DNA from: Deltaproteobacteria bacterium
Lineage (GTDB): Bacteria > Myxococcota > B64-G9
Direction of reading: 5' to 3'
Assembly: GCA_030591745.1 (NCBI GenBank)
Contig: JAUVAM010000024.1
Coordinates: 1 to 13,606, forward strand
Length of the DNA stretch: 13,606 bases
Below, in pieces: positions 1 to 7,645 of this stretch. The position numbers and the translations under genes are program-made. Within the stretch, counting starts at the first letter, position 1. Each line of letters starts with the position of its first letter. Under the pieces are notes generated by a model. The model had not been told where the DNA came from, searched no databases, and was given only the letters and a program-made list of their open reading frames with translations.

Positions 1-1
1 C

Positions 2-1831
2 ACCGGCGTGGCCGTGTGCGAAGCCGCCGTGACCTGCACTGACGGCGAAACCCGCTGCGTGGATAACTGGGTCGAGATCTGCGCCGACAACACCTGGGTA
101 CAAACCACCGACTGCGCCACCGACATCTGCGTCATCGATGTCGGCAGGGCCGTGTGCGAAGCCGTGATCTGCACCGAAGGCGAGACCCGTTGCGAAGCCA
201 ACTGGATCGAGACCTGCGCATCCAACGCCTGGACGCAAACCACGAACTGCCTCACCGACATCTGTGTCATCGATGCCGACGCGGCCGTTTGCCAGGCACC
301 CGTCACATGCAACCCCGCTTGCGACGCGGATGCGTGTATGGAATGCGACACTCTCGTGGGCGAATGTGTGACCTTCTGTGACGCGGGCGAAGTCTGCACC
401 GACGGCGTCTGCACCGGTGCCTTGGGTGCATCCTGCGCCGCCGACGCTGATTGCGATAGCGGCTGGTGCTTGACCGAAATGCTCAACGGCCTGCCCATGG
501 GTTACTGCACGAGAGAATGTGAGGGCGATGGATCTTGCCTCGAGGACGGCCTGTGCAGAAACATGGGCATCCCGGTCTGCTTGGAAAGCTGCGATCCCGC
601 CGGCAACGATTGCCGCGATGGCTACCAATGCGTCGATTTTGGCTATGGCGGCGGCGGATGCTGGGCTGCCTGTAACGCCGATGCCCAATGTGGCGAAACC
701 GATTACTGCGACACCGATGAAGGCTTCTGCACCTGCCCCCCGGGCGAGCATCTGGATGAAACCATCCCTGGTTGCGTCTATGACGACTGCGACTTCCTTG
801 ACTGCGAAAACCGACACATGAGCTGCGACGATGTCGGTGGTTGCTCAGGTGCCTGCGCTATCTGCGACGCATGCCTGGACGCCGCCTACACCCAGTCGGT
901 CAACCACTGCCACCCTGCTGACGCCACCTGGGGCGGCGAATGTACCACTGACGCCGACTGCCCTGGCACCGGCATGCCTGGTGTCGACACGATTTGTGAC
1001 TCCTCCACCGGCGGATCTTGCATACAGAGGAACGGCCCGGACTTCGTGACCGAAGGCGATCCCTGCGCTGGCGATGCCACCAGCGTGGGCTTCATTTACG
1101 TTGATTTCTGGACCGGCACCCCCTACGAAATTTGTGCGCAGGCCTGTGTCGCCAACACCGACTGCCGCCCCGGTTATTACTGTGAGGACGGCTATGGCTC
1201 GAACGAAGACATCAGTATTTGTTCGGCCATCTACGACTGCGAAACAACCGGCTGCAACGACACCGGCGAATTGGTTTGCGGCGATGACCATTACTGTCAT
1301 ATCAATAGCTGCGCCACCGATCCTTGCAGCGGAATGGCCAACTCGGACGAGGTCTGCACCATCGCCGGCGACGACTACTTCTGCGGTTGCAACCCCGGCT
1401 ATATCTGGAATCAGGAAACCGCCCTTTGCGAAATTTACAATTGCCCCGCCAGCGTCCTGACTACTGCGGGCTTGACCGCTGAAGACAGCTGTAACGGCAC
1501 CGCCACCTATGACGCGGGAAGAAACGACGGAGGCAGCTGCACCGGTTACGGCACGACCGGCAACGAGTTCGTTTACAGCCTGGAAGTTCCCGCAGGCAAC
1601 ATGGTCACCCTTGAAATGGTCCCGGACGGCTTCGACGCATCCCTGTGGGTCACCACCGATTGTTCCGACCTGGACGGCGCCTTTTGCGTGGCTGGCGCCG
1701 ACGACCCTGAAACCCTCAACTTCACAAACGACACCAGCGCCGCAGTCACTTACTACGTCATCGCGGACGCCTACACGGGTTGTGACACCTTTGTCCTGAG
1801 CGTGTCCATGTCAGTGACAAAAACACCATAA
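2..1831 (+). CDS. Cys-rich secreted protein with tandem Cys modules and PPC-like C-terminus (5' partial)
   Basis: The reading frame is already open at the left edge, so the start and any signal peptide are missing; about 609 codons are visible. The N-terminal part shows two near-identical tandem modules of 45 and 46 codons (35-169 and 170-307) with the pattern C-T-x-G-E-T-R-C...W...C...DIC-VID...VC, and the tail of a further copy at the edge. Next come CxxxCDxxxCMECD, then many CxxDxDC-type modules and two EGF-like stretches, with CTCPPGEHLDE near 729 and CGCNPGYIWNQ near 1380. The last 120 or so residues (from about 1440) resemble a beta-sandwich pre-peptidase C-terminal (PPC) domain: GNEFVYSLEVPAG, DASLWVTTDC, YYVIADAY. 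It is probably a cell-surface or secreted structural or binding protein held by disulfides. No catalytic motif is seen and the exact role is unknown. It is the first visible gene of a four-gene plus-strand run and is paralogous to the next gene. Confidence 0.85.
   Translation, partial: TGVAVCEAAVTCTDGETRCVDNWVEICADNTWVQTTDCATDICVIDVGRAVCEAVICTEGETRCEANWIETCASNAWTQTTNCLTDICVIDADAAVCQAPVTCNPACDADACMECDTLVGECVTFCDAGEVCTDGVCTGALGASCAADADCDSGWCLTEMLNGLPMGYCTRECEGDGSCLEDGLCRNMGIPVCLESCDPAGNDCRDGYQCVDFGYGGGGCWAACNADAQCGETDYCDTDEGFCTCPPGEHLDETIPGCVYDDCDFLDCENRHMSCDDVGGCSGACAICDACLDAAYTQSVNHCHPADATWGGECTTDADCPGTGMPGVDTICDSSTGGSCIQRNGPDFVTEGDPCAGDATSVGFIYVDFWTGTPYEICAQACVANTDCRPGYYCEDGYGSNEDISICSAIYDCETTGCNDTGELVCGDDHYCHINSCATDPCSGMANSDEVCTIAGDDYFCGCNPGYIWNQETALCEIYNCPASVLTTAGLTAEDSCNGTATYDAGRNDGGSCTGYGTTGNEFVYSLEVPAGNMVTLEMVPDGFDASLWVTTDCSDLDGAFCVAGADDPETLNFTNDTSAAVTYYVIADAYTGCDTFVLSVSMSVTKTP
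35..307 (+). repeat. Two tandem 45/46-codon Cys modules, with a third cut by the edge
   Basis: Unit 1 spans 35-169 and unit 2 spans 170-307, giving a period of 135-138 bases. Both encode C-T-x-G-E-T-R-C...W-x-E-x-C...W-x-Q-T-T-x-C-x-T-D-I-C-V-I-D. Bases 2-34 match the tail of a preceding unit, so the array extends left of the window. Related single modules occur in the next gene (about 2270-2410). Confidence 0.8.
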
Positions 1832-1851
1832 GCACCCAAAGGGAGAATCGC

Positions 1852-3786
1852 ATGCGGAAATCTTGGCTTACTATTTTGAGTTTGGGTCTGGTGGCCCTGG
1901 TGGCCGGCGGCTGTGGTGGTGGAGACGATACGGATCCTTGTGAAGGCTTGACCCTTTGTGCCACCGCTGGTGAGTTGCAGTGCAATTCGGGCGAAACGGG
2001 CATTTTGACCTGTGCTGCCGATGCCGAAGGTTGTTTGGTTTGGTCGGAGAGTAGCAGCTGTGGGGCTCGACAGACCTGTGATGACTCAGGCACCGAACCC
2101 ACCTGCGTTTGCAACGACACCTGCAATACGGAAAACGCCACCCAATGCGCCGGCGACGCCGTGCAGACCTGCACGACCGACGCCGACGGCTGCCTGGGCT
2201 GGGCCAACACCACGAACTGCGCGGACACGAACGAGGCCTGCGTCAACGGTGCCTGTGAGGGTGGCACAACCTGCACCGACGGCGAGACTCGCTGTGAAGA
2301 CAACATGGTTCAGACCTGCGCCACCAACACCTGGACCATGAGCCGCGACTGCGACACCACGGGGCAGACCTGCGGGGTGACCGAAGGCGTGGCTGAATGC
2401 CAGGGGCCCATCGCATGCGACCCCGCTTGCGACGCGAGCCTGTGCATGGAATGCGACACCGTCCTGGGCAATTGCGTGACGGCCTGTGAAGAATGGCAAA
2501 TTTGTAATAACGGCGTCTGCGAGGCCTCCGGCGATTGCCGGCCGATCACGGGCACGGGGGAAGTGGCGACCGGCAACAACGCATCCGCCACCGACGACGA
2601 AATCGGCAGCTGCGGTGGAGACGGTGGCCTGGATGTGGTCTATTGCTGGACCGCCCCGAGCACCGGACTGTTCAGCGCCGATACCTTCGGCACCATCCAT
2701 GACACCTTGCTTTACGTTTTTGACGATACGGGCACTGAGTTGGGCTGCAACGATGACGCAGCCGATGGTCGTCAGAGCAGGGTCTTTTTCGATGCCACCC
2801 AGGGCGTGGTCTACGACATCGTGGTCGACGCCTACGGCGTTGATGACGCGGGCCCCTTCTTGCTCAACATCAACGAAGTACCCGGCGAAGACGTCTGTGA
2901 TGACTTCGAAGACAACGATTTTGACGGCCTGGTGGACTGTGCTGACCCCAGCGCCTGCGGTGGCCTGTCCGCCGATTGTGCGCCTGGTGCGGGTCTGCCC
3001 TCCGATGTCTGCACCGCCCACAGCGATTGCGCCGCCAACCTCGACGACCCGGCTTGCTTGCCCGAAGAATTCAACTGGGCCGGCGGCTACTGCACCGAGT
3101 GGTGCGACCTGGCCAACGACGACTGCGGCGAGGGCTACCTGTGCTTGAGCTTCAATGAGATGGGTTTCGATTTCGGCACTTTGGGCCTCTGCGTGGCCGC
3201 CTGCACCGCCGCCACGGATTGCCCGGACCGCACCATGGACATCGGTTCAGGCGAATTCGTCGGCTATGATTGCCTGGTGGCCCCTGGCGTCGCCGAGCCC
3301 GTCTGTGTGCCTGATTGGTGGACCATCGACTGGGGCTGGTGCACGGTCGACGAGGTTGAAGACAACTGTGGCAACTTCCTCGATGAAGACTGCGACGGCC
3401 TGATCGACTGCGCCGACGACGACAACACCTGCGACAACTGTACGCCGGGAGCCGGCCTGACCGGCGCTGCCTGCACAGCCAACACCGACTGCGCGGCCAA
3501 CCTCAACGACCCGGCCTGCCTTCGGGAATTCATGGGCTTCCCTGGCGGCATGTGCTCCGAATGGTGCATCCTGTCCGCCCAGGACTGCGGCGACAATGCT
3601 TTCTGCTACGACTGGGGTGACGGCATGGATCGGGGCCAATGCGTCACAACCTGCACCGCCTCCTCGGACTGCCCAGACCGCACCACGGAGGACTACAACT
3701 GGGGTTGCTACCTGGATCCCGACAGCGACTTGCAGGCCTGCTTGCCCAACTGGATGGCTGACTCCGGTTGGACCTTAATCGAGTAA
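1852..3786 (+). CDS. Cys-rich lipoprotein with PPC-like domain and duplicated Asp-rich/Cys module
   Basis: 644 aa. The ATG follows a good ribosome site (AAAGGGAG) and lies 20 bases after the previous stop. Residues 1-21 are a lipoprotein signal (MRKSW, a hydrophobic stretch, then VAGGC with C21 as the lipidated residue), followed by GGGDD, which suggests an outer-membrane or surface location. Residues 33-186 hold three degenerate Cys modules (QTC...DADGCLxW...C). Residues 187-226 repeat the CDPACD...CMECD segment of the upstream gene. Residues 229-342 form a PPC-like beta-sandwich (DVVYCWTAPSTG, DTLLYVFDDTG, YDIVVDAYG). Residues 346-490 and 500-635 are two copies of one module: an Asp-rich motif of putative metal-binding type (DNDFDGLVDCADP; DEDCDGLIDCADD), then APGAGL, a DCAAN(L)xDPACL block and CPDRT. 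Function is unknown; adhesion, ion binding or substrate binding at the surface is an inference. Confidence 0.9.
   Translation: MRKSWLTILSLGLVALVAGGCGGGDDTDPCEGLTLCATAGELQCNSGETGILTCAADAEGCLVWSESSSCGARQTCDDSGTEPTCVCNDTCNTENATQCAGDAVQTCTTDADGCLGWANTTNCADTNEACVNGACEGGTTCTDGETRCEDNMVQTCATNTWTMSRDCDTTGQTCGVTEGVAECQGPIACDPACDASLCMECDTVLGNCVTACEEWQICNNGVCEASGDCRPITGTGEVATGNNASATDDEIGSCGGDGGLDVVYCWTAPSTGLFSADTFGTIHDTLLYVFDDTGTELGCNDDAADGRQSRVFFDATQGVVYDIVVDAYGVDDAGPFLLNINEVPGEDVCDDFEDNDFDGLVDCADPSACGGLSADCAPGAGLPSDVCTAHSDCAANLDDPACLPEEFNWAGGYCTEWCDLANDDCGEGYLCLSFNEMGFDFGTLGLCVAACTAATDCPDRTMDIGSGEFVGYDCLVAPGVAEPVCVPDWWTIDWGWCTVDEVEDNCGNFLDEDCDGLIDCADDDNTCDNCTPGAGLTGAACTANTDCAANLNDPACLREFMGFPGGMCSEWCILSAQDCGDNAFCYDWGDGMDRGQCVTTCTASSDCPDRTTEDYNWGCYLDPDSDLQACLPNWMADSGWTLIE
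2887..3756 (+). repeat. Duplicated Asp-rich/Cys module inside the lipoprotein
   Basis: Codons 346-490 (about 2887-3321) and 500-635 (about 3349-3756) encode two copies of one module. Shared landmarks in order are D-G-L-(V/I)-D-C-A-D, C-x-P-G-A-G-L, D-C-A-A-N-L-x-D-P-A-C-L, G-G-x-C-(T/S)-E-W-C and D-C-P-D-R-T. The copies have diverged in length and in the C-terminal segment, so the duplication looks old. Confidence 0.75.
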
Positions 3787-3798
3787 GGGAGGACAGTC

Positions 3799-4158
3799 AT
3801 GGACTTCATCATCGCTTGGTTGATTCTGGCTTTCGCCGTTTGGTTGACCGCCATGCTCTTGCCTGGCATCGAATTGACAGGCATCGTCGACGCGATCATC
3901 GTGGCCGCGGTCTTTGGTGCGCTCAATTGGCTCTTGGGCTGGTTGCTGTTTGCCATCCTGGGCGTGGTCACCTTGGGGCTTGGATTCCTTCTGGCCTTCA
4001 TCACGCGATGGGTGGTCAATGCGCTTCTGCTGATTGCGACAGGCAAGGTCACCAACCGCATCAAGATCAAGAGCGTGGGGTCGGCCTTTCTGGGCGCCCT
4101 GATCATGAGCGGCTTGGGTACGCTGGGCCAATGGGTTTTCAGCATCTCGGCGGCCTGA
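3799..4158 (+). CDS. YvlD / phage_holin_4_2 family small membrane protein
   Basis: 119 aa. The start is clear: GGGAGGA sits just upstream of the ATG, 12 bases after the lipoprotein gene. Four hydrophobic segments can be seen at about residues 3-21, 28-47, 49-72 and 95-114. The short polar link TGKVTNRIKIKS falls between the third and fourth. Its length, the LLPGIEL turn after helix 1 and the GLGFLLAFITRWVVNALLL stretch fit the family that holds YvlD of Bacillus (DUF360, named phage holin family 4 in Pfam). Members are widespread chromosomal inner-membrane proteins; the holin name does not show lytic activity, and no endolysin or phage gene lies nearby. In Bacillus, yvlD belongs to an envelope-stress operon. 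A link to envelope state is plausible here because it follows two surface-protein genes, but it is not shown. Confidence 0.85.
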   Translation: MDFIIAWLILAFAVWLTAMLLPGIELTGIVDAIIVAAVFGALNWLLGWLLFAILGVVTLGLGFLLAFITRWVVNALLLIATGKVTNRIKIKSVGSAFLGALIMSGLGTLGQWVFSISAA

Positions 4159-4165
4159 GTCGGCC

Positions 4166-4705
4166 ATGCCCTGTTCTCTGAGCCCCGAACAAATCGCCTT
4201 TGCGCGCAGTTTTCATGGCCACTGGTGTCCCGGCTTGGCCATCGGCATCCGCGCGGCCGAGTGGGCCTTGCTCGAATTGGGTCATGACACGGACGAATCC
4301 ATTGTCGCGGTGACCGAGACCGACATGTGCGGCGTGGATGGTATCCAGGCCCTCGTGGGCTGCACTTTCGGCAAGGGCAACCTGCTTTTCAAAGACATGG
4401 GCAAGATGGCCTTTAGCTTCTATCGCCGCGCAGACGGCAAGGCGGCTCGCCTGCTGCTTAAATCCGAAGCCGACGGCCCGAAGAGCGCCGGACGAGAAGA
4501 GCATGCTCAATGGCTGATGGATGCCGAGCTTCTTGATCTGTTTGAGGTGCAAGCGGCCCGATGGACTTTGCCACCCAAGGCCCACCGCTTGGCCAGCCTG
4601 CTTTGCTCTGTGTGCGGCGAATCCACCATGGAAACTCGAACCCGTCGCATGCATGACCAGGTGCTTTGCTTGGATTGCTTTGAAGCCCGCGAGCCCAGGA
4701 TCTAG
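4166..4705 (+). CDS. FmdE-like protein with C-terminal zinc ribbon
   Basis: 179 aa, starting 7 bases after the previous stop; the ribosome site is weak, so translation may be coupled. Residues 14-70 carry the FmdE signature: SFHGHWCPGLAIGIRA (H17, H19, C21), then TDMCGVDGIQ (C55) and VGCTFGKGNL (C66). Residues 147-171 form a CxxC...CxxC zinc ribbon (C147, C150, C168, C171). FmdE was named from the formylmethanofuran dehydrogenase (molybdenum) operon of methanogens, but many bacteria have stand-alone members whose role is poorly defined; metal binding or molybdenum-enzyme maturation is usually assumed. No fmd or molybdenum-cofactor gene is visible here. It is the last gene of the plus-strand run and ends 22 bases from the stop of the convergent hsp70 gene. 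I see no clear terminator in that gap. Confidence 0.85.
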   Translation: MPCSLSPEQIAFARSFHGHWCPGLAIGIRAAEWALLELGHDTDESIVAVTETDMCGVDGIQALVGCTFGKGNLLFKDMGKMAFSFYRRADGKAARLLLKSEADGPKSAGREEHAQWLMDAELLDLFEVQAARWTLPPKAHRLASLLCSVCGESTMETRTRRMHDQVLCLDCFEAREPRI

Positions 4706-4727
4706 ATTTGGGTTGTTACTAGCGTTT

Positions 4728-6428
4728 CTACTCTGATGCCATACGGCGGATAAAACTACGAAGACCCTTGCCTGCTTTGGCATCCGTGGTGGCGGGAGAT
4801 GCCGTCGGCTGCTCGGGCAAGGGGTCGAGGGGCTGCAATTCAATATCTTCAGGCTGCACGGGGGCCCTGGCCACCATCTGCACATGCATGGGTTGCCCGG
4901 TCGAAAGGGTTCGCGCCGTCACTTCCAGAATGGATTCCTGGTCCAATGACAGCTTGACCGCCAATCGGGTCTGACCCTTGGGTGCCTTGTTAAATCCCGT
5001 CACCACAAAGGCACCGAGAAATTCGTTTTCCACTGCCCGGCCCGATTCGCCTTGATACAGAAAAACCTCGATGGCGTCCTGTCCGTCACGGGTGGTGGCC
5101 ACGCCGATTTCATGTTCGGTGGGCAGGGTCTTGTTGGCTGGGAAAAAAACCTTAAAGCCCCCATCAGGCTGCCGCCCGCCGATGCTCATGGGCAGCACGT
5201 CGATCAGACGCACCGAACTCTCAGAACCCAGAGAATTACCCATGAGGGCGGCGCCGCATGCCACCACTTCGTCAGGATGCACGCCTTTGGTGGGCGCCTT
5301 GCCGAAAAAAGCCGAAACCTTCTCGGCGATGATGGGCATGCGGGTCTGACCACCCACCAAGATGACCGACTCGATGTCTTCCGGCTGCAAACCGGCGGCA
5401 TCCAGGACCTCGACACAAACCTCCAGGGTGCGGTCCACCAGGTCCATGGTCATCTCGTTGAAATCTTCCTTGGTCAACTCGGCCTGAAAATCCTTAAACT
5501 TGCCCTTGGAGATGGTGATGTAGGGCAGATCGATCTGCGCCGTGTTCTTGTTTGAAAGCTCGATCTTCACTTTTTCGGAGGCGTCTTTGAGTCGCTGGGT
5601 GATGACGCTGTCGCACTGCAGAATCTCGTTCTCTTGGCGTTCATATTCCGACAAGAGGTACTGCACGATGCGCTCATCGAAATCCACGCCACCTAAGAAA
5701 GTGTCGCCGCCAGTGGCCAGGACCTTAAAGACGTTCTCGAAAAGCTCCAGCACCGACACGTCGAAGGTGCCGCCGCCCAAATCGTATACCAGGATCTTGG
5801 AGTCGAACTCTTTGTTCAAACCATAAGCCAAAGCGGCCGCGGTGGGTTCATTGATTATCCGGAGGACGTCAATGCCGGCGATCTCGCCCGCCTCCCGCAC
5901 TGCCTGACGCTGGTTCTCCGTGTAGTAGGCCGGGACGCTGATCACAGCCTTGTTCACGTCAGCCTTGAAGTACTCACAAACGTTGCGCCTGAGCTCGTTG
6001 AGAATCATGGCGGAAACCTGGGGCAAAGAGAAAACCCGGTCCGCCACCTGCGCCCCGATATCCATCTCCCCGTGGGAGACGATGGAATAGCTGAAATACC
6101 GCGACAGAGTCTCCACTTCGTCGGAATAGAAGTGGCGCCCGATGAATCGCTTGGCCCCATATATGGTGTTGGTGGGGTTGATCAAGAGCTGCTTCCGGGC
6201 TTCCTCTCCGATGAGCAAGCGACCCTTGTCGTCCAGAGCCACGATGGATGGCGTGGTGCGAAGGCCTTTGCGAGAGGGAATAACCTTGGGGAAGTCGTCT
6301 TCGACAACAGCCACACATGAATAGGTAGTGCCCAAGTCAATGCCCATCACCAAATCAGACGCGGGCAGACCCTCCGGCAGTGGCTCCACCTCGGGCGGTA
6401 ACTCATTGGTTTTCATCGCATCCTGCAT
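4728..6428 (-). CDS. Hsp70-family chaperone lacking the helical lid
   Basis: 566 aa from the ATG at 6428. The longer reading from TTG at 6443 is unlikely: that codon falls at the likely transcript start, and GGAGGGG (6435-6441) is ideally placed for the ATG. An ATPase domain (about 27-400) carries the three Hsp70 signatures: GIDLGTTYS (29-37), VYDLGGGTFDVSVL (214-227) and VILVGGQTRMPII (355-367), plus NEPTAAALAYG. A beta substrate-binding domain follows after a diverged linker (VRLIDVLP), to about residue 520. Instead of the usual roughly 100-residue helical lid there is a Pro/Glu-rich stretch and a short basic end (GLRSFIRRMASE). A 25-residue Pro/Glu-rich N-terminal extension precedes the ATPase fold. 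DnaK is usually near 638 aa, so this is probably a specialised paralogue and not the housekeeping dnaK. No DnaJ or GrpE gene is adjacent. Such lidless forms should release substrate quickly. Confidence 0.9.
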   Translation of the reverse strand: MQDAMKTNELPPEVEPLPEGLPASDLVMGIDLGTTYSCVAVVEDDFPKVIPSRKGLRTTPSIVALDDKGRLLIGEEARKQLLINPTNTIYGAKRFIGRHFYSDEVETLSRYFSYSIVSHGEMDIGAQVADRVFSLPQVSAMILNELRRNVCEYFKADVNKAVISVPAYYTENQRQAVREAGEIAGIDVLRIINEPTAAALAYGLNKEFDSKILVYDLGGGTFDVSVLELFENVFKVLATGGDTFLGGVDFDERIVQYLLSEYERQENEILQCDSVITQRLKDASEKVKIELSNKNTAQIDLPYITISKGKFKDFQAELTKEDFNEMTMDLVDRTLEVCVEVLDAAGLQPEDIESVILVGGQTRMPIIAEKVSAFFGKAPTKGVHPDEVVACGAALMGNSLGSESSVRLIDVLPMSIGGRQPDGGFKVFFPANKTLPTEHEIGVATTRDGQDAIEVFLYQGESGRAVENEFLGAFVVTGFNKAPKGQTRLAVKLSLDQESILEVTARTLSTGQPMHVQMVARAPVQPEDIELQPLDPLPEQPTASPATTDAKAGKGLRSFIRRMASE

Positions 6429-6434
6429 TGTTCG

Positions 6435-6441
6435 CCCCTCC
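6435..6441 (-). promoter_or_regulatory. Ribosome binding site deciding the hsp70 start
   Basis: GGAGGGG on the minus strand, 6 bases before the ATG at 6428. It lies within the codons of the longer TTG reading, so it supports the shorter protein. Confidence 0.8.
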
Positions 6442-6451
6442 AAGTGGAGCG

Positions 6452-6480
6452 ATTATCGGACTCAGAACAACCTTTGTCAA
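6452..6480 (-). promoter_or_regulatory. Near-consensus sigma-70 promoter for hsp70
   Basis: On the minus strand, TTGACA (6475-6480) and GATAAT (6452-6457) are separated by exactly 17 bases. This is a full -35 match and a 5/6 match at -10. Transcription would start near 6445, giving a leader of about 17 bases that just includes the ribosome site. No CIRCE element or heat-shock sigma-32-like sequence is seen, so expression looks largely housekeeping. The promoter lies inside the 84-base gap after the permease gene. Confidence 0.8.
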
Positions 6481-6512
6481 CACCTGTTCCAGAGTTAGCC
6501 TATGGTGATTGC

Positions 6513-7577
6513 CTATTCGCCCGCTCCACCACAGCAAGCAGAGGCTCTCGGTTCGGACCGGCGAAAACGACGCACTACCCTGCGCGCCAACAAAGCCAGC
6601 AGCAAGATGCTCAACACGACGGCGCTGATCAGGGCCAACCAGTCCGTGCCATGGGCATGGCCGACGCTCAAATCCGCCACATCCCCAAGCAATCCTTCGA
6701 ATACCAACCCGAAGGCCATACTCATCAGGGCCACCGTCAGCAAATAAACAGTCAGCACCCGTCCACCCAGACCCCGATAGACCGCCCCCAAGGTGGCCAC
6801 GTTTGTGGCCGGGCCGGCCATGAGAAAAACAAGGGCCGCGCCCATCGGCATGCCCGCCGCGATAAGAGAAGCCGCGATGGGCACGGAAGAAGTTGTGCAG
6901 ACGTACAAGGGCATGGAAAGAGCCAACATCAAAAACATGCCCCCTGTGCCCTGCACCCAATCGACCTGCTGTAGAGACCCTCCAGGTATGAGCAGGGTAA
7001 TCAAAACCGAGGCCAGCAAGCCGACAAGCAGCCACAGGTCGATCATGGCCAGAAGATCGAACACAGCATAACGAAAAGCCTCGACAAACCTGCGCCACCA
7101 GAGTTGCTCGCCCACCATGGACATTGGCATCTTCACAGTGGACCGGTCGGATGGCTCACGCTCCAAGGCATCCACCACGGACCCGCCCACCAGGCCGGTC
7201 ACGAAAGCAGCGGCAACCTTGAACAAGGCGAAAGGCCAGCCCAAAAAAGCGGCACTGACCAATATGGAGTCCACCCCGGTTTGCGGGGTGCTGATAAGAA
7301 AACCGGTGGCAGCCCCCCGGCTGGCCCCATCGTTCTTCAAGCCGATTGCGGTGGGCACCACCCCGCAGGAACACAATGGCATGGGCACCCCAAAAAGAAC
7401 CGCCCGGAAAACGCTGGCAATCCCAGGTTTCCCAAGACCACGGCCAATCCAGCCCTTGGGCATAAACACGTGCAACAAGCCCGCGATGCTCAGCCCGAGC
7501 AACAAAGATGGCGCGAGTTCCAGCATGAGCTGCCAGAAGACCAGAGCAAACCGCTGAATGAACTCAAACAGACCCAA
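6513..7577 (-). CDS. SO_0444-family Cu/Zn efflux permease (ArsP/DUF318-like)
   Basis: 354 aa from TTG at 7577, which has AAGAGAG 6 bases upstream and gives a start (MGLFEFIQRFALVF) like that of the family. A GTG at 7613 would add 12 residues but has no ribosome site. This is a polytopic inner-membrane protein with about eight hydrophobic segments. The first repeat holds GVPMPLCSCGVVP (C69, C71) and STPQTGVDS (96-104); the second holds YVCTTSSVP (C227) and AGPATN. These are hallmarks of the permease family (PF03773) and in particular of the SO_0444 Cu/Zn efflux group. The C-terminus is basic and ends in ASACCGGAGE, whose Cys pair could bind metal. It lies 68 bases after the diguanylate cyclase gene on the same strand and could be read from the recA transcript. 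Substrate is inferred from the family; an arsenical or other soft metal cannot be excluded. Confidence 0.85.
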   Translation of the reverse strand: MGLFEFIQRFALVFWQLMLELAPSLLLGLSIAGLLHVFMPKGWIGRGLGKPGIASVFRAVLFGVPMPLCSCGVVPTAIGLKNDGASRGAATGFLISTPQTGVDSILVSAAFLGWPFALFKVAAAFVTGLVGGSVVDALEREPSDRSTVKMPMSMVGEQLWWRRFVEAFRYAVFDLLAMIDLWLLVGLLASVLITLLIPGGSLQQVDWVQGTGGMFLMLALSMPLYVCTTSSVPIAASLIAAGMPMGAALVFLMAGPATNVATLGAVYRGLGGRVLTVYLLTVALMSMAFGLVFEGLLGDVADLSVGHAHGTDWLALISAVVLSILLLALLARRVVRRFRRSEPRASACCGGAGE

Positions 7578-7645
7578 AATGCACTCTCTTTCAGGCAAGC
7601 AAAGCCCAAGCACCGTAAATAGGTCGACAAGGCCGGTCCAGCCTT

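Noticed and set aside
2086..3021. Minus-strand frame of 311 codons antisense to the Cys-rich lipoprotein
   Set aside because: Low-complexity Ala/Val/Gly translation, no ribosome site, and the opposite strand has a complete lipoprotein with signal peptide.
3799..4158. Holin-like gene as a sign of a prophage
   Set aside because: The family is mostly chromosomal membrane proteins, and no phage structural, lysis or integration gene is in the window.
4706..4727. Bidirectional terminator between the convergent fmdE-like and hsp70 genes
   Set aside because: The 22-base gap has no inverted repeat or T-run that I can see.
6403..7098. Minus-strand frame of 231 codons overlapping the permease and hsp70 start
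   Set aside because: It is an out-of-frame shadow of the permease, and it would run across the hsp70 promoter and start.
7623..7645. Hairpin after the diguanylate cyclase (AAGGC...GCCTT)
   Set aside because: Only five base pairs with a 7-base loop and no T-run, so it is not a credible terminator.
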